Source: Hydrogenedens sp964549105 (lineage in GTDB: Bacteria > Hydrogenedentota > Hydrogenedentia > Hydrogenedentales > Hydrogenedentaceae). From it: DNA of 64,000 nucleotides. Shown in pieces: positions 9,770 through 18,591 of the stretch. Position 1 is the first letter of the stretch, and every line of letters begins with the position of its first letter. Where the stretch lies: positions 98,580 to 162,579 of the forward strand of contig CAZJTZ010000004.1 of the NCBI GenBank assembly GCA_964549105.1, written 5' to 3'. The translations under genes were made by a program, and so were the position numbers. The notes below the pieces were generated by a model, which was not told the origin of the DNA, searched no databases, and saw only the letters and a list, made by a program, of their open reading frames with translations.

Positions 9770-12664
9770 ATGCAGGTAAATTCCATTTTAAACCAGTGCT
9801 TAGTCAAATCCTCTGATAGAGGAATTAAGAATATATTTATTTGTTTATCTATTACCACTGTGTTTTTATGTAGTAGTGCTTTGTGTGAAGTGATATCCAT
9901 TGATGATATACAAGAATTACAGAAGATAGGGAATGACCCTGCATATCCGTTAAGCGGGGAATATGAATTGAGTAGTAATATTGATGCAAGCGATACGGTG
10001 AATTGGAATAATGGGGCAGGATTTTTATCAATCGGAACAGTGCCAAATCCATTTATTGGGAAGTTTAATGGTAAAGGACATAAAATAACGAATTTGTTTA
10101 TCTCATCAGGGTATTATACAGGTTTATTTAGATATATAGGTTCAGCAGGTGAAGTAAAAGACTTAGGGGTGGAAAAGTGTTGGGTTGTAAGTGAAAATGA
10201 TTATGTTGGTGGTCTGGTCGGCAGAAATGATGGCAAGATATTGGACTGTTATACTACGGGTTCGGTATTGGGTTCTTCTCATGTCGGCGGATTGGTAGGC
10301 TTGAATGCTTATACAGGAACAATTTCTAACAGTTATAGCACAAGTTTAGTTTGGGGAATATCTTCTTCTGTTGGGGGTCTGGCAGGGGATAATGATGGGA
10401 CGATAAGTTTGTGTTATAGCATAGGTTCAGTGAGAGGATATTCTTTTGTCGGTGGATTAGTGGGATACAATAAATTTGGCACGGTTGAAAATAGCTATTG
10501 GGATACGCAGACATCTGGACAGATAACTTCTGAAGGAGGTGTGGGTAAAACAACAGAAGAGATGAAACAACAATTGACTTATGAAAACTGGAATTTTACA
10601 TCGGTTTGGACCATAGAAGAGGGGACTGGTTATCCATATTTACAAGTATCTGGACATTCAGAAAATACAGACCTTTCGGAGACTCGGGATATAAATAGTT
10701 TAGAAGAGTTAAGTAAGATAGGATTTTATCCGGACCGTCCCTGGTGGTGGAATTATGAATTAAAGGCAGATATAGACGCAAGTGCAACAGAAGGCTGGAA
10801 TGGGGGTAAAGGCTTTCGCCCATTACGGTTGACAGGGCAGTTTCATGGGAATGGACATGTAATAAGTGGATTGCATATCACTCGCTCTGATGAGAGTAAT
10901 ATTGGATTATTTGGCATAATTGGTTCAGGAGGAGAAATAAAGGATTTAGCAATAGAAGACTGTCAGATTGTAGGTAGAAATTATGTGGGTAGTCTGGTAG
11001 GCTGGAATGTGGGCGAGATTTCTAATAGTTATAGTTCAGGTTCAGTGTCAGGGGAAATTGATGTGGGTGGTTTAATCGGTGGTAATTTTGGGGGTTCGAT
11101 ATTTAGCAGTTATAGTGCGGGTTTGGTAGAGGGAACTTTTTCTGTTGGTGGTTTAGTCGGATATAGTAGCAATTCTGGCAATATAGATAGCAGTTATAGC
11201 ACAGATTCAGTATTAGATTCTGGTGACCTTACAGGTGGGTTGATAGGTGAGAATTGGGGTGCTGTGAAAAATTGCTATCATACTGAAGGTTCAGTGTCGG
11301 GAACTGGAAAATATGTGGGCGGTTTAGTTGGAAGAAATTATGGTGCGGTATCAGAGAGTTATAATGATAGTTCAGTAGAGGGAACTATAAATTATGTAGG
11401 CGGCTTAGTTGGAAGGAATGACGGAGGGACAATATCAAACAGTTATAACACGGGTTCTGTAGAAGGAACATCTTCGGTAGGCGGACTGGTCGGAGGTAAT
11501 TTGGGAGGGACTGTATCAGAAAGTTATAGCATGGGTTCTGTGATAGGGACTGGAAATTATATTGGAGGTCTAGTTGGAGAGAGTAATGGGGGCATTATTG
11601 AAAATGGTTATTGGGATACACAGACCTCAGGGCAAACTACCTCCGCAGGAGGCACAGGCAAAACAACAGTAGAGATGAAGCAAAAGATGACTTTTGTAGA
11701 TTGGGACTTTACATCTATCTGGGGAATTGTAGAAGGGCAGACCTATCCTTATTTTTTGTGGCAGGCACCCCCTACAATAGAAGGTGAAGGGGCGGTAGAA
11801 GGTATGATAGAAGGGTTATCTGATTGTAAAGTTACAAGCAATGAGATAAGCATATTACAAGAGGTTGCTGGTGAAGGAATAGCAGAAAATCGGTATACCC
11901 CTGGCAGTACAATAAATGTAAAGATAACATTTACAAAAAATACTTCTGAAAAAATTCTTGCATTAGGTTTAAACTGTTTAATTCCCTCGGGTTGGCAATA
12001 TCAAGGAGGGACAGATCAACCTCCAATTGCACCTCCATTAGGGACGGTTTCTGGTGGTGAGACACCGTTAGAATTTGCCTGGATATCTGTTCCTTCTTTT
12101 CCTATCGTTTTAAGTTTTGATGTTAATATTTCTACGAATGCACAAGGTTCCTGTGATATTCAATCTCAGGCTCTTTATCGTTTGGCAGGTGGGCAAATTT
12201 GTTCTAATATAGAGACCTTCCATTTTATTGGAGAGATAGGAAGTGAAGGTGTCATAGAGGGAACAGCAGAAGGCGTAGTAGAAGGGACTACCGAAGGGAC
12301 ACCGCAGGAAGGTTCTGTCGAGGGAGAGGGTGAAGGGCATATAGAAGGCGATGGAACAGCAGAAGGCGTGGTAGAAGGGACTACCGAAGGGACACCGCAG
12401 GAAGGTTCTGTCGAGGGAGAGGGTGAAGGGCATATAGAAGGCGATGGAACAGCAGAAGGCGTGGTAGAAGGGACTACCGAAGGGACACCGCAGGAAGGTT
12501 CTGTCGAGGGAGAGGGTGAAAATAATTGTGGGTGTTGTGGTTGCAGTTGTTCTGGTGAAAAGGACATGCCAACATCGGATAGAATTATGAAATATTTGCT
12601 AGACTTCATATTTGTGGGTTTCTTAGTCTCTATAATGTGCAGTATGAAGAAATATGACAATTAA
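9770..12664 (+). CDS. Secreted GLUG-repeat surface protein with Glu-Gly repeat tail
   Basis: A 964-residue exported protein. The N-terminal signal peptide ends near ALCEV (about residue 40). Two large halves follow, each with GLUG repeats of the form VGGLVGxNxGxIxxSYSTGSV and each closed by a YWDTQTSGQxTSxGG block plus a WxFTSVWxIxEGxxYPY block; such repeats build right-handed beta-helices in adhesin-like proteins. A globular beta domain spans about 680-820. Residues about 832-917 are near-identical 31-residue Glu/Gly/Thr repeats. The C-terminus has a Cys cluster (CGCCGCSCS, about 920-928), a hydrophobic segment and a short basic end, which looks like a cell-surface sorting signal. Function probably adhesion or matrix. 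Confidence 0.85.
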   Translation: MQVNSILNQCLVKSSDRGIKNIFICLSITTVFLCSSALCEVISIDDIQELQKIGNDPAYPLSGEYELSSNIDASDTVNWNNGAGFLSIGTVPNPFIGKFNGKGHKITNLFISSGYYTGLFRYIGSAGEVKDLGVEKCWVVSENDYVGGLVGRNDGKILDCYTTGSVLGSSHVGGLVGLNAYTGTISNSYSTSLVWGISSSVGGLAGDNDGTISLCYSIGSVRGYSFVGGLVGYNKFGTVENSYWDTQTSGQITSEGGVGKTTEEMKQQLTYENWNFTSVWTIEEGTGYPYLQVSGHSENTDLSETRDINSLEELSKIGFYPDRPWWWNYELKADIDASATEGWNGGKGFRPLRLTGQFHGNGHVISGLHITRSDESNIGLFGIIGSGGEIKDLAIEDCQIVGRNYVGSLVGWNVGEISNSYSSGSVSGEIDVGGLIGGNFGGSIFSSYSAGLVEGTFSVGGLVGYSSNSGNIDSSYSTDSVLDSGDLTGGLIGENWGAVKNCYHTEGSVSGTGKYVGGLVGRNYGAVSESYNDSSVEGTINYVGGLVGRNDGGTISNSYNTGSVEGTSSVGGLVGGNLGGTVSESYSMGSVIGTGNYIGGLVGESNGGIIENGYWDTQTSGQTTSAGGTGKTTVEMKQKMTFVDWDFTSIWGIVEGQTYPYFLWQAPPTIEGEGAVEGMIEGLSDCKVTSNEISILQEVAGEGIAENRYTPGSTINVKITFTKNTSEKILALGLNCLIPSGWQYQGGTDQPPIAPPLGTVSGGETPLEFAWISVPSFPIVLSFDVNISTNAQGSCDIQSQALYRLAGGQICSNIETFHFIGEIGSEGVIEGTAEGVVEGTTEGTPQEGSVEGEGEGHIEGDGTAEGVVEGTTEGTPQEGSVEGEGEGHIEGDGTAEGVVEGTTEGTPQEGSVEGEGENNCGCCGCSCSGEKDMPTSDRIMKYLLDFIFVGFLVSIMCSMKKYDN
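12263..12519 (+). repeat. 93-bp in-frame minisatellite (about 2.8 copies)
   Basis: Copies begin at 12263, 12356 and 12449, exactly 93 bases (31 codons) apart. The last copy is incomplete. The copies are almost identical; the one difference I see is GTAGTA in copy 1 against GTGGTA in copies 2 and 3. Such high identity points to recent slippage or unequal crossing-over. It encodes the Glu/Gly/Thr-rich linker of the surface protein. Confidence 0.95.
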
Positions 12665-12867
12665 GAATACCATAAAGATATTTGATATTATTGATTTTTA
12701 ATTTTATATCTTCTCTATGGATAAAATACTGTAAATATGTGTAGGCACTGTGGAAATTATATTTTTTGGTTCTATGAGTGAGATAATACAACATGATCAG
12801 GAATTTGAAAATCAAGTATTCGTTTTTCTATATGTAATTATTTAAGTGTAAAAAAGGTTTTTTCGTT

Positions 12868-13668
12868 ATGATAAAAAAGAAGGCAGACCCAATCTGGGCA
12901 AGGATTAGAAGAGAAGCACAAGAAGGTATACAAAAGGAGCCACTGTTAGCAAGTTTTTTGTCTTCTACTATTCTGTCGCATAAGACGCTAGAAGATGTTT
13001 TAAGTTTTCATCTGGCAGGAAAATTGGAAAGCATTACACTACCTGCAGTAAGTTTGCGTGAATTGTTTGATGAGGCTTTTGCAAACGAGGCTGGAATAGG
13101 TGAAGCAATTCGCACTGATTTAATTGCTGTTCATGACCGAGACCCGGCTTGCCGTATGTTTTGCCAGCCACTTCTTTATTTCAAAGGTTTTCAAGCATTA
13201 CAATCCTATCGGGTTGCTCACTATTACTGGAACCGAGAGAGGTATCATCTTGCCTTATTTTTGCAAAGCCGAATGTCGGAGGTCTTTGGGATTGATATAC
13301 ACCCTGCTGCAAGAATAGGCAAAGGGATACTTATTGACCACGGCACAGGTGTTGTTATTGGAGAAACTGCTGTTATCGGAAATAATGTGTCATTATTACA
13401 TGAGGTAACATTAGGAGGAACGGGCAAGGTTCATGGGGATAGGCACCCAAAGGTTAGCGATGGTGTGCTGATTGCTGCGGGCGCTAAAATTTTGGGAAAT
13501 ATTCATATTGGAGAAGGAGCAAAAATAGCCGCATGTGCGGTGGTGTTACGAGATATCCCTCCTCATACTACTGTGGCAGGAGTTCCTGCGAAACCTATTG
13601 GACCTACTTCGGAAGAAGCCCCAGCCCTTCTTATGGACCAGTTCTTTTCCGATGGTGAAGGGCTTTAA
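12868..13668 (+). CDS. cysE: Serine O-acetyltransferase
   Basis: Transfers acetyl from acetyl-CoA to L-serine, the first step of cysteine synthesis. Its 266 residues match the long (E. coli-type) CysE. An N-terminal helical domain spans about 1-140 and a left-handed beta-helix of hexapeptide repeats follows. Family motifs: DIHPAARIGKGILIDHGTG near 145, LLHEVTLGGTGK near 177, DRHPKVSDGVLIAAGAKILG near 190, and the late AGVPAK. It is monocistronic here, with cysK not in the window. The stop overlaps a degraded fragment of an unrelated gene on the other strand. Confidence 0.93.
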   Translation: MIKKKADPIWARIRREAQEGIQKEPLLASFLSSTILSHKTLEDVLSFHLAGKLESITLPAVSLRELFDEAFANEAGIGEAIRTDLIAVHDRDPACRMFCQPLLYFKGFQALQSYRVAHYYWNRERYHLALFLQSRMSEVFGIDIHPAARIGKGILIDHGTGVVIGETAVIGNNVSLLHEVTLGGTGKVHGDRHPKVSDGVLIAAGAKILGNIHIGEGAKIAACAVVLRDIPPHTTVAGVPAKPIGPTSEEAPALLMDQFFSDGEGL

Positions 13669-13811
13669 TAAGGAAGTATTTGCATATTTAACAAGTCCTG
13701 TGTTAACCATTCAGCAAGATATTTATACATAATTGGTTTAGGATGTCCATCTGGAAAACGGTTAGATAAATTTGTTGAGAGTGGTAAAACACTTTGAAAA
13801 ATAGTAGGGCT
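13665..13811 (-). pseudogene. Possible remnant of an SGNH-hydrolase C-terminus
   Basis: Reading the minus strand in the frame that continues past the stop of the PilT-like gene gives 48 codons ending in TAA at 13665. They include SNRFPDGHPKPIMYKYLAEW, which resembles the last block of SGNH/GDSL hydrolases (Asp/His just before Pro, then a helix). There is no start codon with a ribosome-binding site and no room for the catalytic Ser block, so if real it is a stump. It could also be chance or a C-terminal extension lost by a stop mutation in the PilT-like gene. Confidence 0.3.
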
Positions 13812-15341
13812 TTACACTTTGTATGCTTCGTGGTCGCCTTTGCCTTTAATTGAGTCAAGTCGTGGAACGGAGTATGTGCCCATTAGAAGTTGGTCTAGAG
13901 TACTTCGGTCGGTTACAGATTCTCTGGCATTTTCAAGGGTGATAAGTCCCTGTTTGTACATTTTATGAATGTATTGCTCAAAAATGAATGAATGGGACAC
14001 GGTTTGTTGCATTCCCACTCGAATAAGGTCAGTATCTCCACTGAGGATTCCATCAGTTATGGCTTTAATATCATTATACATAATTTCAAGAGCAGGGAGT
14101 CGTCCACCCGTTACACGAGGAATGAGTCGCTGGCAAATAATACATTTTATACAATCGCGTAATTGGAGTCGAACAAGGTCGCGTTCTGATGGGTCGAAGA
14201 AACTGACAATACGATTAACTACTTCCGAAGCCGTGTTGGAGTGTAGCGTGCTAATAACAAGGTGCCCGGTAGCAGCCGCATTAATGGCAGAACGAATGGT
14301 ATCGGGGTCGCGCATTTCACCAATTACGATTACATCGGGGTCATGTCGAAGTGCCCCGGTAACAGCATCATTGAAAGTTAATACATCATCACCCATGCCT
14401 CTTTGTGATACTATTGATTTTTTGTTGATATGGACATATTCAACTGGATTTTCAATAGTAAGAATATGGTAAGACTTATGACTGTTAATCCAATCTATAA
14501 TTGCGGCAACAGTTGTTGTTTTTCCACTACCTGTCATACCTGTAATTAAAACGAGTCCATGGTTTATATCTGCAATTTCTATCATTACATTTTTTGGAAT
14601 ATTCAGTTCTTCAAAAGAGGGAATCTTTTCGGGTAGAAAACGGAAAGTACAGTGAGGTGCACCTCCTTTATAAAAGGCAGAAACACGAGAGTAGCCAATT
14701 CCTGATTGATGGTAACTAAAACTTGTCTGGCTCTGTTTTTCAAATTCCGGTAGATAACGGTCTGGGATGATTTGATGGATTAAATCTAAAATCTGAACTG
14801 CAGAAAGAGGACCCATAAGTTCAGAATGTTTTATATCTCCATCTACACGAAACAGTGGACTTTCTCCTGGCGATAAATGTATATCGCTGGCTCTATATTG
14901 AACCATTGCCTGGAAAAGGAGTTCTGGACTTATTCGGTCAATACGATAACGGTCTCCACGCACTTTCCAGACTTCGGGGAGTGTAATACTTTGGCATACT
15001 TTATCAATAACTTCAAAAACATGAGGAAAACTTTCTGAAGGTATATTTTCTTGTGTTGAAACGATAAGCCATTCTTGTTGCCTTTCAGTGGTGCAAACAT
15101 TTGAATTATCTTTAACAATCCCTAAAATCCGTTTCAAAGAATTTTCGGGAACACGCATACGAAGAATCCAACGAGTAAAATCTCCAGAAAAATCTTCACG
15201 CTCTGCTTCAAATTCCATATTGTTTGTTCGGGCAAATATCAACCGGGGAATTCCTTCTTTTAAGCGTATTTGTTCCTCAATCATCTTGACGATTACCCGA
15301 ACACTGGGGGTTTGTCCTGTTCCAATGATAAACTCTGCCAT
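13812..15341 (-). CDS. PilT/GspE-family secretion ATPase with N-terminal extension
   Basis: A 509-residue ATPase of the type IV pilus retraction (PilT) class. The N-terminal PilT-like segment begins near residue 155 (LLFQAMVQYRASDIHLSPG). Walker A is GMTGSGKTT near 268, the Asp box is near 300, Walker B (DPDVIVIGEMRDPDTI) near 335, and the His box ATGHLVISTLHSN near 360. PilT proteins are usually about 350-370 residues; the first ~150 residues here are an extra domain I do not recognise. No other pilus gene is in the window. It probably powers twitching motility or a related machine; PilT against PilU role is undecided. Confidence 0.85.
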   Translation of the reverse strand: MAEFIIGTGQTPSVRVIVKMIEEQIRLKEGIPRLIFARTNNMEFEAEREDFSGDFTRWILRMRVPENSLKRILGIVKDNSNVCTTERQQEWLIVSTQENIPSESFPHVFEVIDKVCQSITLPEVWKVRGDRYRIDRISPELLFQAMVQYRASDIHLSPGESPLFRVDGDIKHSELMGPLSAVQILDLIHQIIPDRYLPEFEKQSQTSFSYHQSGIGYSRVSAFYKGGAPHCTFRFLPEKIPSFEELNIPKNVMIEIADINHGLVLITGMTGSGKTTTVAAIIDWINSHKSYHILTIENPVEYVHINKKSIVSQRGMGDDVLTFNDAVTGALRHDPDVIVIGEMRDPDTIRSAINAAATGHLVISTLHSNTASEVVNRIVSFFDPSERDLVRLQLRDCIKCIICQRLIPRVTGGRLPALEIMYNDIKAITDGILSGDTDLIRVGMQQTVSHSFIFEQYIHKMYKQGLITLENARESVTDRSTLDQLLMGTYSVPRLDSIKGKGDHEAYKV

Positions 15342-15694
15342 ACATCGCTTCCTTTTTAGGGTAGCAGTTTTTATTTTTATATTCCCTTCAACTAATAAGA
15401 ATAATACATTATTATAATATGTAAGTCAATTTTATGTGGAAATACTAATATTTTTTATTGTCAAACAATAAACAGAAAAAGTTTTTTTGCCAGTGAGTGA
15501 GTAATTAAGTTGGGTTTATTTCCGTAAATGTTGTTATTTAAATGAAATGTATATTTGCAATTATATGTATAGAATGTTTATAATAAATTTTTCTATGCTT
15601 TGAGAAGAAATATATATTTAGGGGACAAAATATATATTTAGTGTATAAATCAAATAAAATTTATAAAGAGTGTTAAGGAAAAAAGGAGTTATCG
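15342..15694. other. AT-rich region between pilT-like gene and rpmH
   Basis: About 350 bases, very AT-rich, between divergent genes, so it must hold their promoters. A 12-base direct repeat, ATATATATTTAG, occurs around 15610-15621 and 15630-15641. The rpmH ribosome-binding site is AAGGAG at 15683-15688. I looked for DnaA boxes (TTATCCACA-like) because this gene block is often at oriC, and found none. Confidence 0.4.
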
Positions 15695-15853
15695 GTGAAA
15701 AGGACTTATCAGCCATCAAATACTCGAAGATTGAGAACCCATGGTTTTCGTGCAAGAATGGCAACTCGGTGGGGAAGAGCCGTTTTAAGTGCTCGGCGCA
15801 GAAAGGGTCGTAAGTATTTAACCGTTTCAGACCGGGTTGAGAGAAAATATTAA
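15695..15853 (+). CDS. rpmH: 50S ribosomal protein L34
   Basis: A 52-codon gene starting at GTG, six bases after AAGGAG. The protein begins MKRTYQPSNTRRLRTHGF and continues with ARMATRWGRAVLSARRRKGR, the typical highly basic L34 sequence, with a slightly long C-terminus (about 45 residues is usual). It is a large-subunit ribosomal protein. It is followed directly by rnpA, the near-universal rpmH-rnpA pairing. Confidence 0.97.
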   Translation: MKRTYQPSNTRRLRTHGFRARMATRWGRAVLSARRRKGRKYLTVSDRVERKY

Positions 15854-15878
15854 CTATTTTGGAGGGTGAATTTATCTT

Positions 15879-16235
15879 GTGCCCGGAGAATATGGCTTTC
15901 CTAAAGAATATCGCCTTCGGAAAAAGAAGGAATTTGAATATATATTCAAACATGGGAAGAGGATTTCCGGGGAAGGATTGGTTTGCTATTGGTTTTCTGA
16001 TGAACAAATGGGCAACAAATTAGGCACAGTTGTGTCTAAAAAGGTAGGACAGTCGGTGAAGAGAAACAGGATTAAGAGAATTATCCGCGAGTTTTATAGA
16101 TTAAACCGACCTTGTTTTTGTAAAACGGGTGCTCTGATTGTCGTTGCTCGACCATGTATTTCTACTTGGGACCATCAACAGATTGATGCGGAATTAGAAC
16201 GATTGCTTCAGGTAGGGGGAATTCTCAGTGGCTAA
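15879..16235 (+). CDS. rnpA: Ribonuclease P protein component
   Basis: Protein subunit of RNase P, which matures the 5' ends of tRNAs with the catalytic RNA. The 118-residue protein has the family signature KRNRIKRIIREFYR near residues 65-80 and the N-terminal RLRKKKEFEYIFKHGKR. The start is GTG at 15879 with GGAGGG upstream at 15861-15866. It overlaps yidD by eight bases. Gene order rpmH-rnpA-yidD-yidC supports the call. Confidence 0.95.
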   Translation: MPGEYGFPKEYRLRKKKEFEYIFKHGKRISGEGLVCYWFSDEQMGNKLGTVVSKKVGQSVKRNRIKRIIREFYRLNRPCFCKTGALIVVARPCISTWDHQQIDAELERLLQVGGILSG

Positions 16236-16485
16236 AATTGCAATTTTGCTTATTAAGGCATATCAAAAAGGGTTATCTCCATTGCTTGGACAGCATTGTC
16301 GGTTTTATCCCAGTTGTTCAAATTATGCCATTGAGTCTTTCCAGAGGCATGGATTTATCAAAGGTTTTATTTTGACTATTTGGCGAATCTTTAGATGTCA
16401 GCCTTTTTGTAAAGGGGGATATGACCCTGTGCCTCTAGAGTTTTCTTTTTTTCAAAAGCATCATTCTTGTAATGGTTCTATTTAA
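16228..16485 (+). CDS. yidD: Membrane protein insertion efficiency factor YidD
   Basis: An 85-residue YidD-family protein that assists YidC-dependent membrane protein insertion. The hallmark GQHCRFYPSCSNYAIES, with its Cys residues, is near 20-36, and RIFRCQPFCKGGYDPVP near 50-66. The GTG start lies inside the end of rnpA. Position between rnpA and yidC is the classical context. Confidence 0.95.
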   Translation: MAKIAILLIKAYQKGLSPLLGQHCRFYPSCSNYAIESFQRHGFIKGFILTIWRIFRCQPFCKGGYDPVPLEFSFFQKHHSCNGSI

Positions 16486-16575
16486 TGTTTTTTATAAACA
16501 TTTCTGTTCATCGGGAGTATGAGTAAAACCCTTCTGAAAAATTGAAGTCTTATGATTAGTAATGGAGATTAAATA

Positions 16576-18519
16576 GTGTCTGGTGATAATAATAAAAAAG
16601 CGTTTCGTGAACAAATAGTAGGCCTTTTGATACTTACTGTAATTGTGGTTATATGGAGTTATTTTTTTATTCCGTCTCCACCGAAACCAGAAGTCAAAGG
16701 GAGTGAAAACACCCTTGTCAATGAAGGGGAAAAATCGAATTCAGAAAATACAGGGGCTATTCAGGTAACAGGAAAAACTGAACCTGAAAAGGGAGAAGAT
16801 AAAAAATTAGATGGGGGAGATAAAAAAGAATCTTTATCTCAATCTGAAATAATTTTTCCTCCGGAACCTGAATTAGTAGATGAAGAATCTGCCAAAGTGA
16901 CTTTATCCAAAGAGGATATGGAAGTCGTTTTTACAAAAGTAGGTGCGCGGGTTAAATATTTGAACATATACTTAAAACCCAATCGTACAGATGTTGTGCA
17001 ACTTGTTCCTTTGTGGAAAAATACCTCCGATAAAGATGCGGTATACCCATTTGGACTTCGTTTTCATAACCATCCCTTAGGAGATGCTTTAGATACAAAA
17101 ATCTGGGATGTACAAATAAATAATGATGAGCACACAGCACAGTTTTCCTATACCCTGCCTAACTATATAAAAGTGGAAAAGATTTTCTCTTTCGGGACAT
17201 CTCCTTTTACTCTGGATGTGCGAATTAGAATTTCCAACATTTCCTCTGAGGTATTTCCCAAAAGTGTTCAAAATCAAGTTGACCCCGTGTTTTCATTGAA
17301 TTGGGGACCAAATATAAATTCAGGAGACAATAATAAGGGGGTTCCACAAACGGTTATCTTTGAGCGAAAAGGTGAACTTTTAAGATATGTAACATCAAAG
17401 TTTAAAGCCAAATCTAATCCTAATGAGTTTTTGGAGAGGGTTTTTGATTTGGGATGGACGGCGATTCGAAGTGCTTATTTCGTAGTGGCGTTGAAACCTG
17501 AATTTAGCACAGCACAGGGTTGGATTACAGGTGGACCCAAACATTTTCGGGTAGGAGTGGGTGTAACCCAATGTCAAGTGGCTCCGAATGAAACACAGGA
17601 GTTCATTGTAAAAACATATTTAGGTCCTAATCGGGGTCCTTTGCTCGCAGAGGCATGGGCAGGTCTGGACCATGTGTGGGAGTTTTTTACTTCTGTAAAG
17701 ATAATGGATAAATTTGCGAAATTACTACTTGCTATATTGAATTTCTTTTATGCGTGGACGGTACCCAATTATGGGGTAGCAATTATTCTTCTGACTATAT
17801 TGGTGCGTTTGGTCGTTTTCCCTCTTACCTGGAAGAGTATGGTTAGTATGAAGAGGATGCAGAAACTTGCTCCGGAAATGGAAAAGTTAAAAGCAGAGGT
17901 GGGAGATAATCAGCAAGAATTACAGAAAAGGATGATGGAGTTATATCGTGAACGAGGTGTTAGTCCTCTGGGAGGGTGTTTACCTCTATTCCTTCAATTG
18001 CCTGTGTTTATAGCACTCTATCGAATGTTATGGAGTGCTGTGGAATTAAGGGGAGCATCATTTATCTTCTGGATGACAGACATGTCTCAACCTGACCATC
18101 TATTTACTCTTCCTTTTTCAATACCTATTCCATTTAGTAATGGAAACTTAGACGCCATTAACTTATTACCTATTTTGATGGGTGTTTTGATGTATGTCAG
18201 TCAAAAATTGACACCTGGCGCTTCTGTGGTTCAAACCCAACAGCAACGAATTATGATGACCATAATGCCAATATTTTTCACTGTTATTTGTTATAATATG
18301 GCTTCAGGCTTGAGTTTATACATTATAGTAAGCACACTCCTTGGCATTGCTCAGAACTATCTTGTTCCAATAAAAGATGTATCTATAGCCCCGAAGAAAG
18401 TTTCTTCGGCTCGGAAACATTTCTATACCGCAGCACAAGAGAGAAAACGACAATGGGCAAAAGAACTTCGACGGGAGAAGAAAATAAAGCAGCGAAAAAC
18501 AAATGAAGATGAAGACTAA
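16576..18519 (+). CDS. yidC: Membrane protein insertase YidC
   Basis: Inner-membrane insertase working with or without SecYEG. It is 647 residues long, the Gram-negative type: N-terminal anchor at about 14-32, charged periplasmic linker (about 35-105), large periplasmic beta domain (about 110-365), then the conserved five-helix core (about 380-600), including VRLVVFPLTWKSMVSMKRMQ near 415 with the essential Arg position in the hydrophilic groove. The C-terminal tail is strongly basic. The start is GTG at 16576 with GGAG at 16564-16567. Together with LpxH and the beta-domain it indicates an outer-membrane organism. Confidence 0.95.
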   Translation: MSGDNNKKAFREQIVGLLILTVIVVIWSYFFIPSPPKPEVKGSENTLVNEGEKSNSENTGAIQVTGKTEPEKGEDKKLDGGDKKESLSQSEIIFPPEPELVDEESAKVTLSKEDMEVVFTKVGARVKYLNIYLKPNRTDVVQLVPLWKNTSDKDAVYPFGLRFHNHPLGDALDTKIWDVQINNDEHTAQFSYTLPNYIKVEKIFSFGTSPFTLDVRIRISNISSEVFPKSVQNQVDPVFSLNWGPNINSGDNNKGVPQTVIFERKGELLRYVTSKFKAKSNPNEFLERVFDLGWTAIRSAYFVVALKPEFSTAQGWITGGPKHFRVGVGVTQCQVAPNETQEFIVKTYLGPNRGPLLAEAWAGLDHVWEFFTSVKIMDKFAKLLLAILNFFYAWTVPNYGVAIILLTILVRLVVFPLTWKSMVSMKRMQKLAPEMEKLKAEVGDNQQELQKRMMELYRERGVSPLGGCLPLFLQLPVFIALYRMLWSAVELRGASFIFWMTDMSQPDHLFTLPFSIPIPFSNGNLDAINLLPILMGVLMYVSQKLTPGASVVQTQQQRIMMTIMPIFFTVICYNMASGLSLYIIVSTLLGIAQNYLVPIKDVSIAPKKVSSARKHFYTAAQERKRQWAKELRREKKIKQRKTNEDED

Positions 18520-18591
18520 ATTTCGTAGGCATGAAATTTGTTATAAACTAAAAACCAAAAAATATGTTAGAATTATAAGGAAGATGGTGCC

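Noticed and set aside
12263..12519. CRISPR array
   Set aside because: The repeat unit is 93 bp, in frame, without spacers, and codes for protein.
12110..12660. Two minus-strand frames (107 and 161 codons) inside the GLUG gene
   Set aside because: They are shadows of the Glu-Gly repeat DNA. The Ser/Pro-rich translation comes from reading GAAGG-type codons backwards, and there is no ribosome-binding site.
13969..14472. A 167-codon plus-strand frame
   Set aside because: It lies fully inside the PilT-like gene on the other strand, whose motifs are unmistakable.
15342..15694. Replication origin next to rpmH
   Set aside because: No DnaA-box-like nonamers and no dnaA gene; only AT-richness and one short direct repeat.
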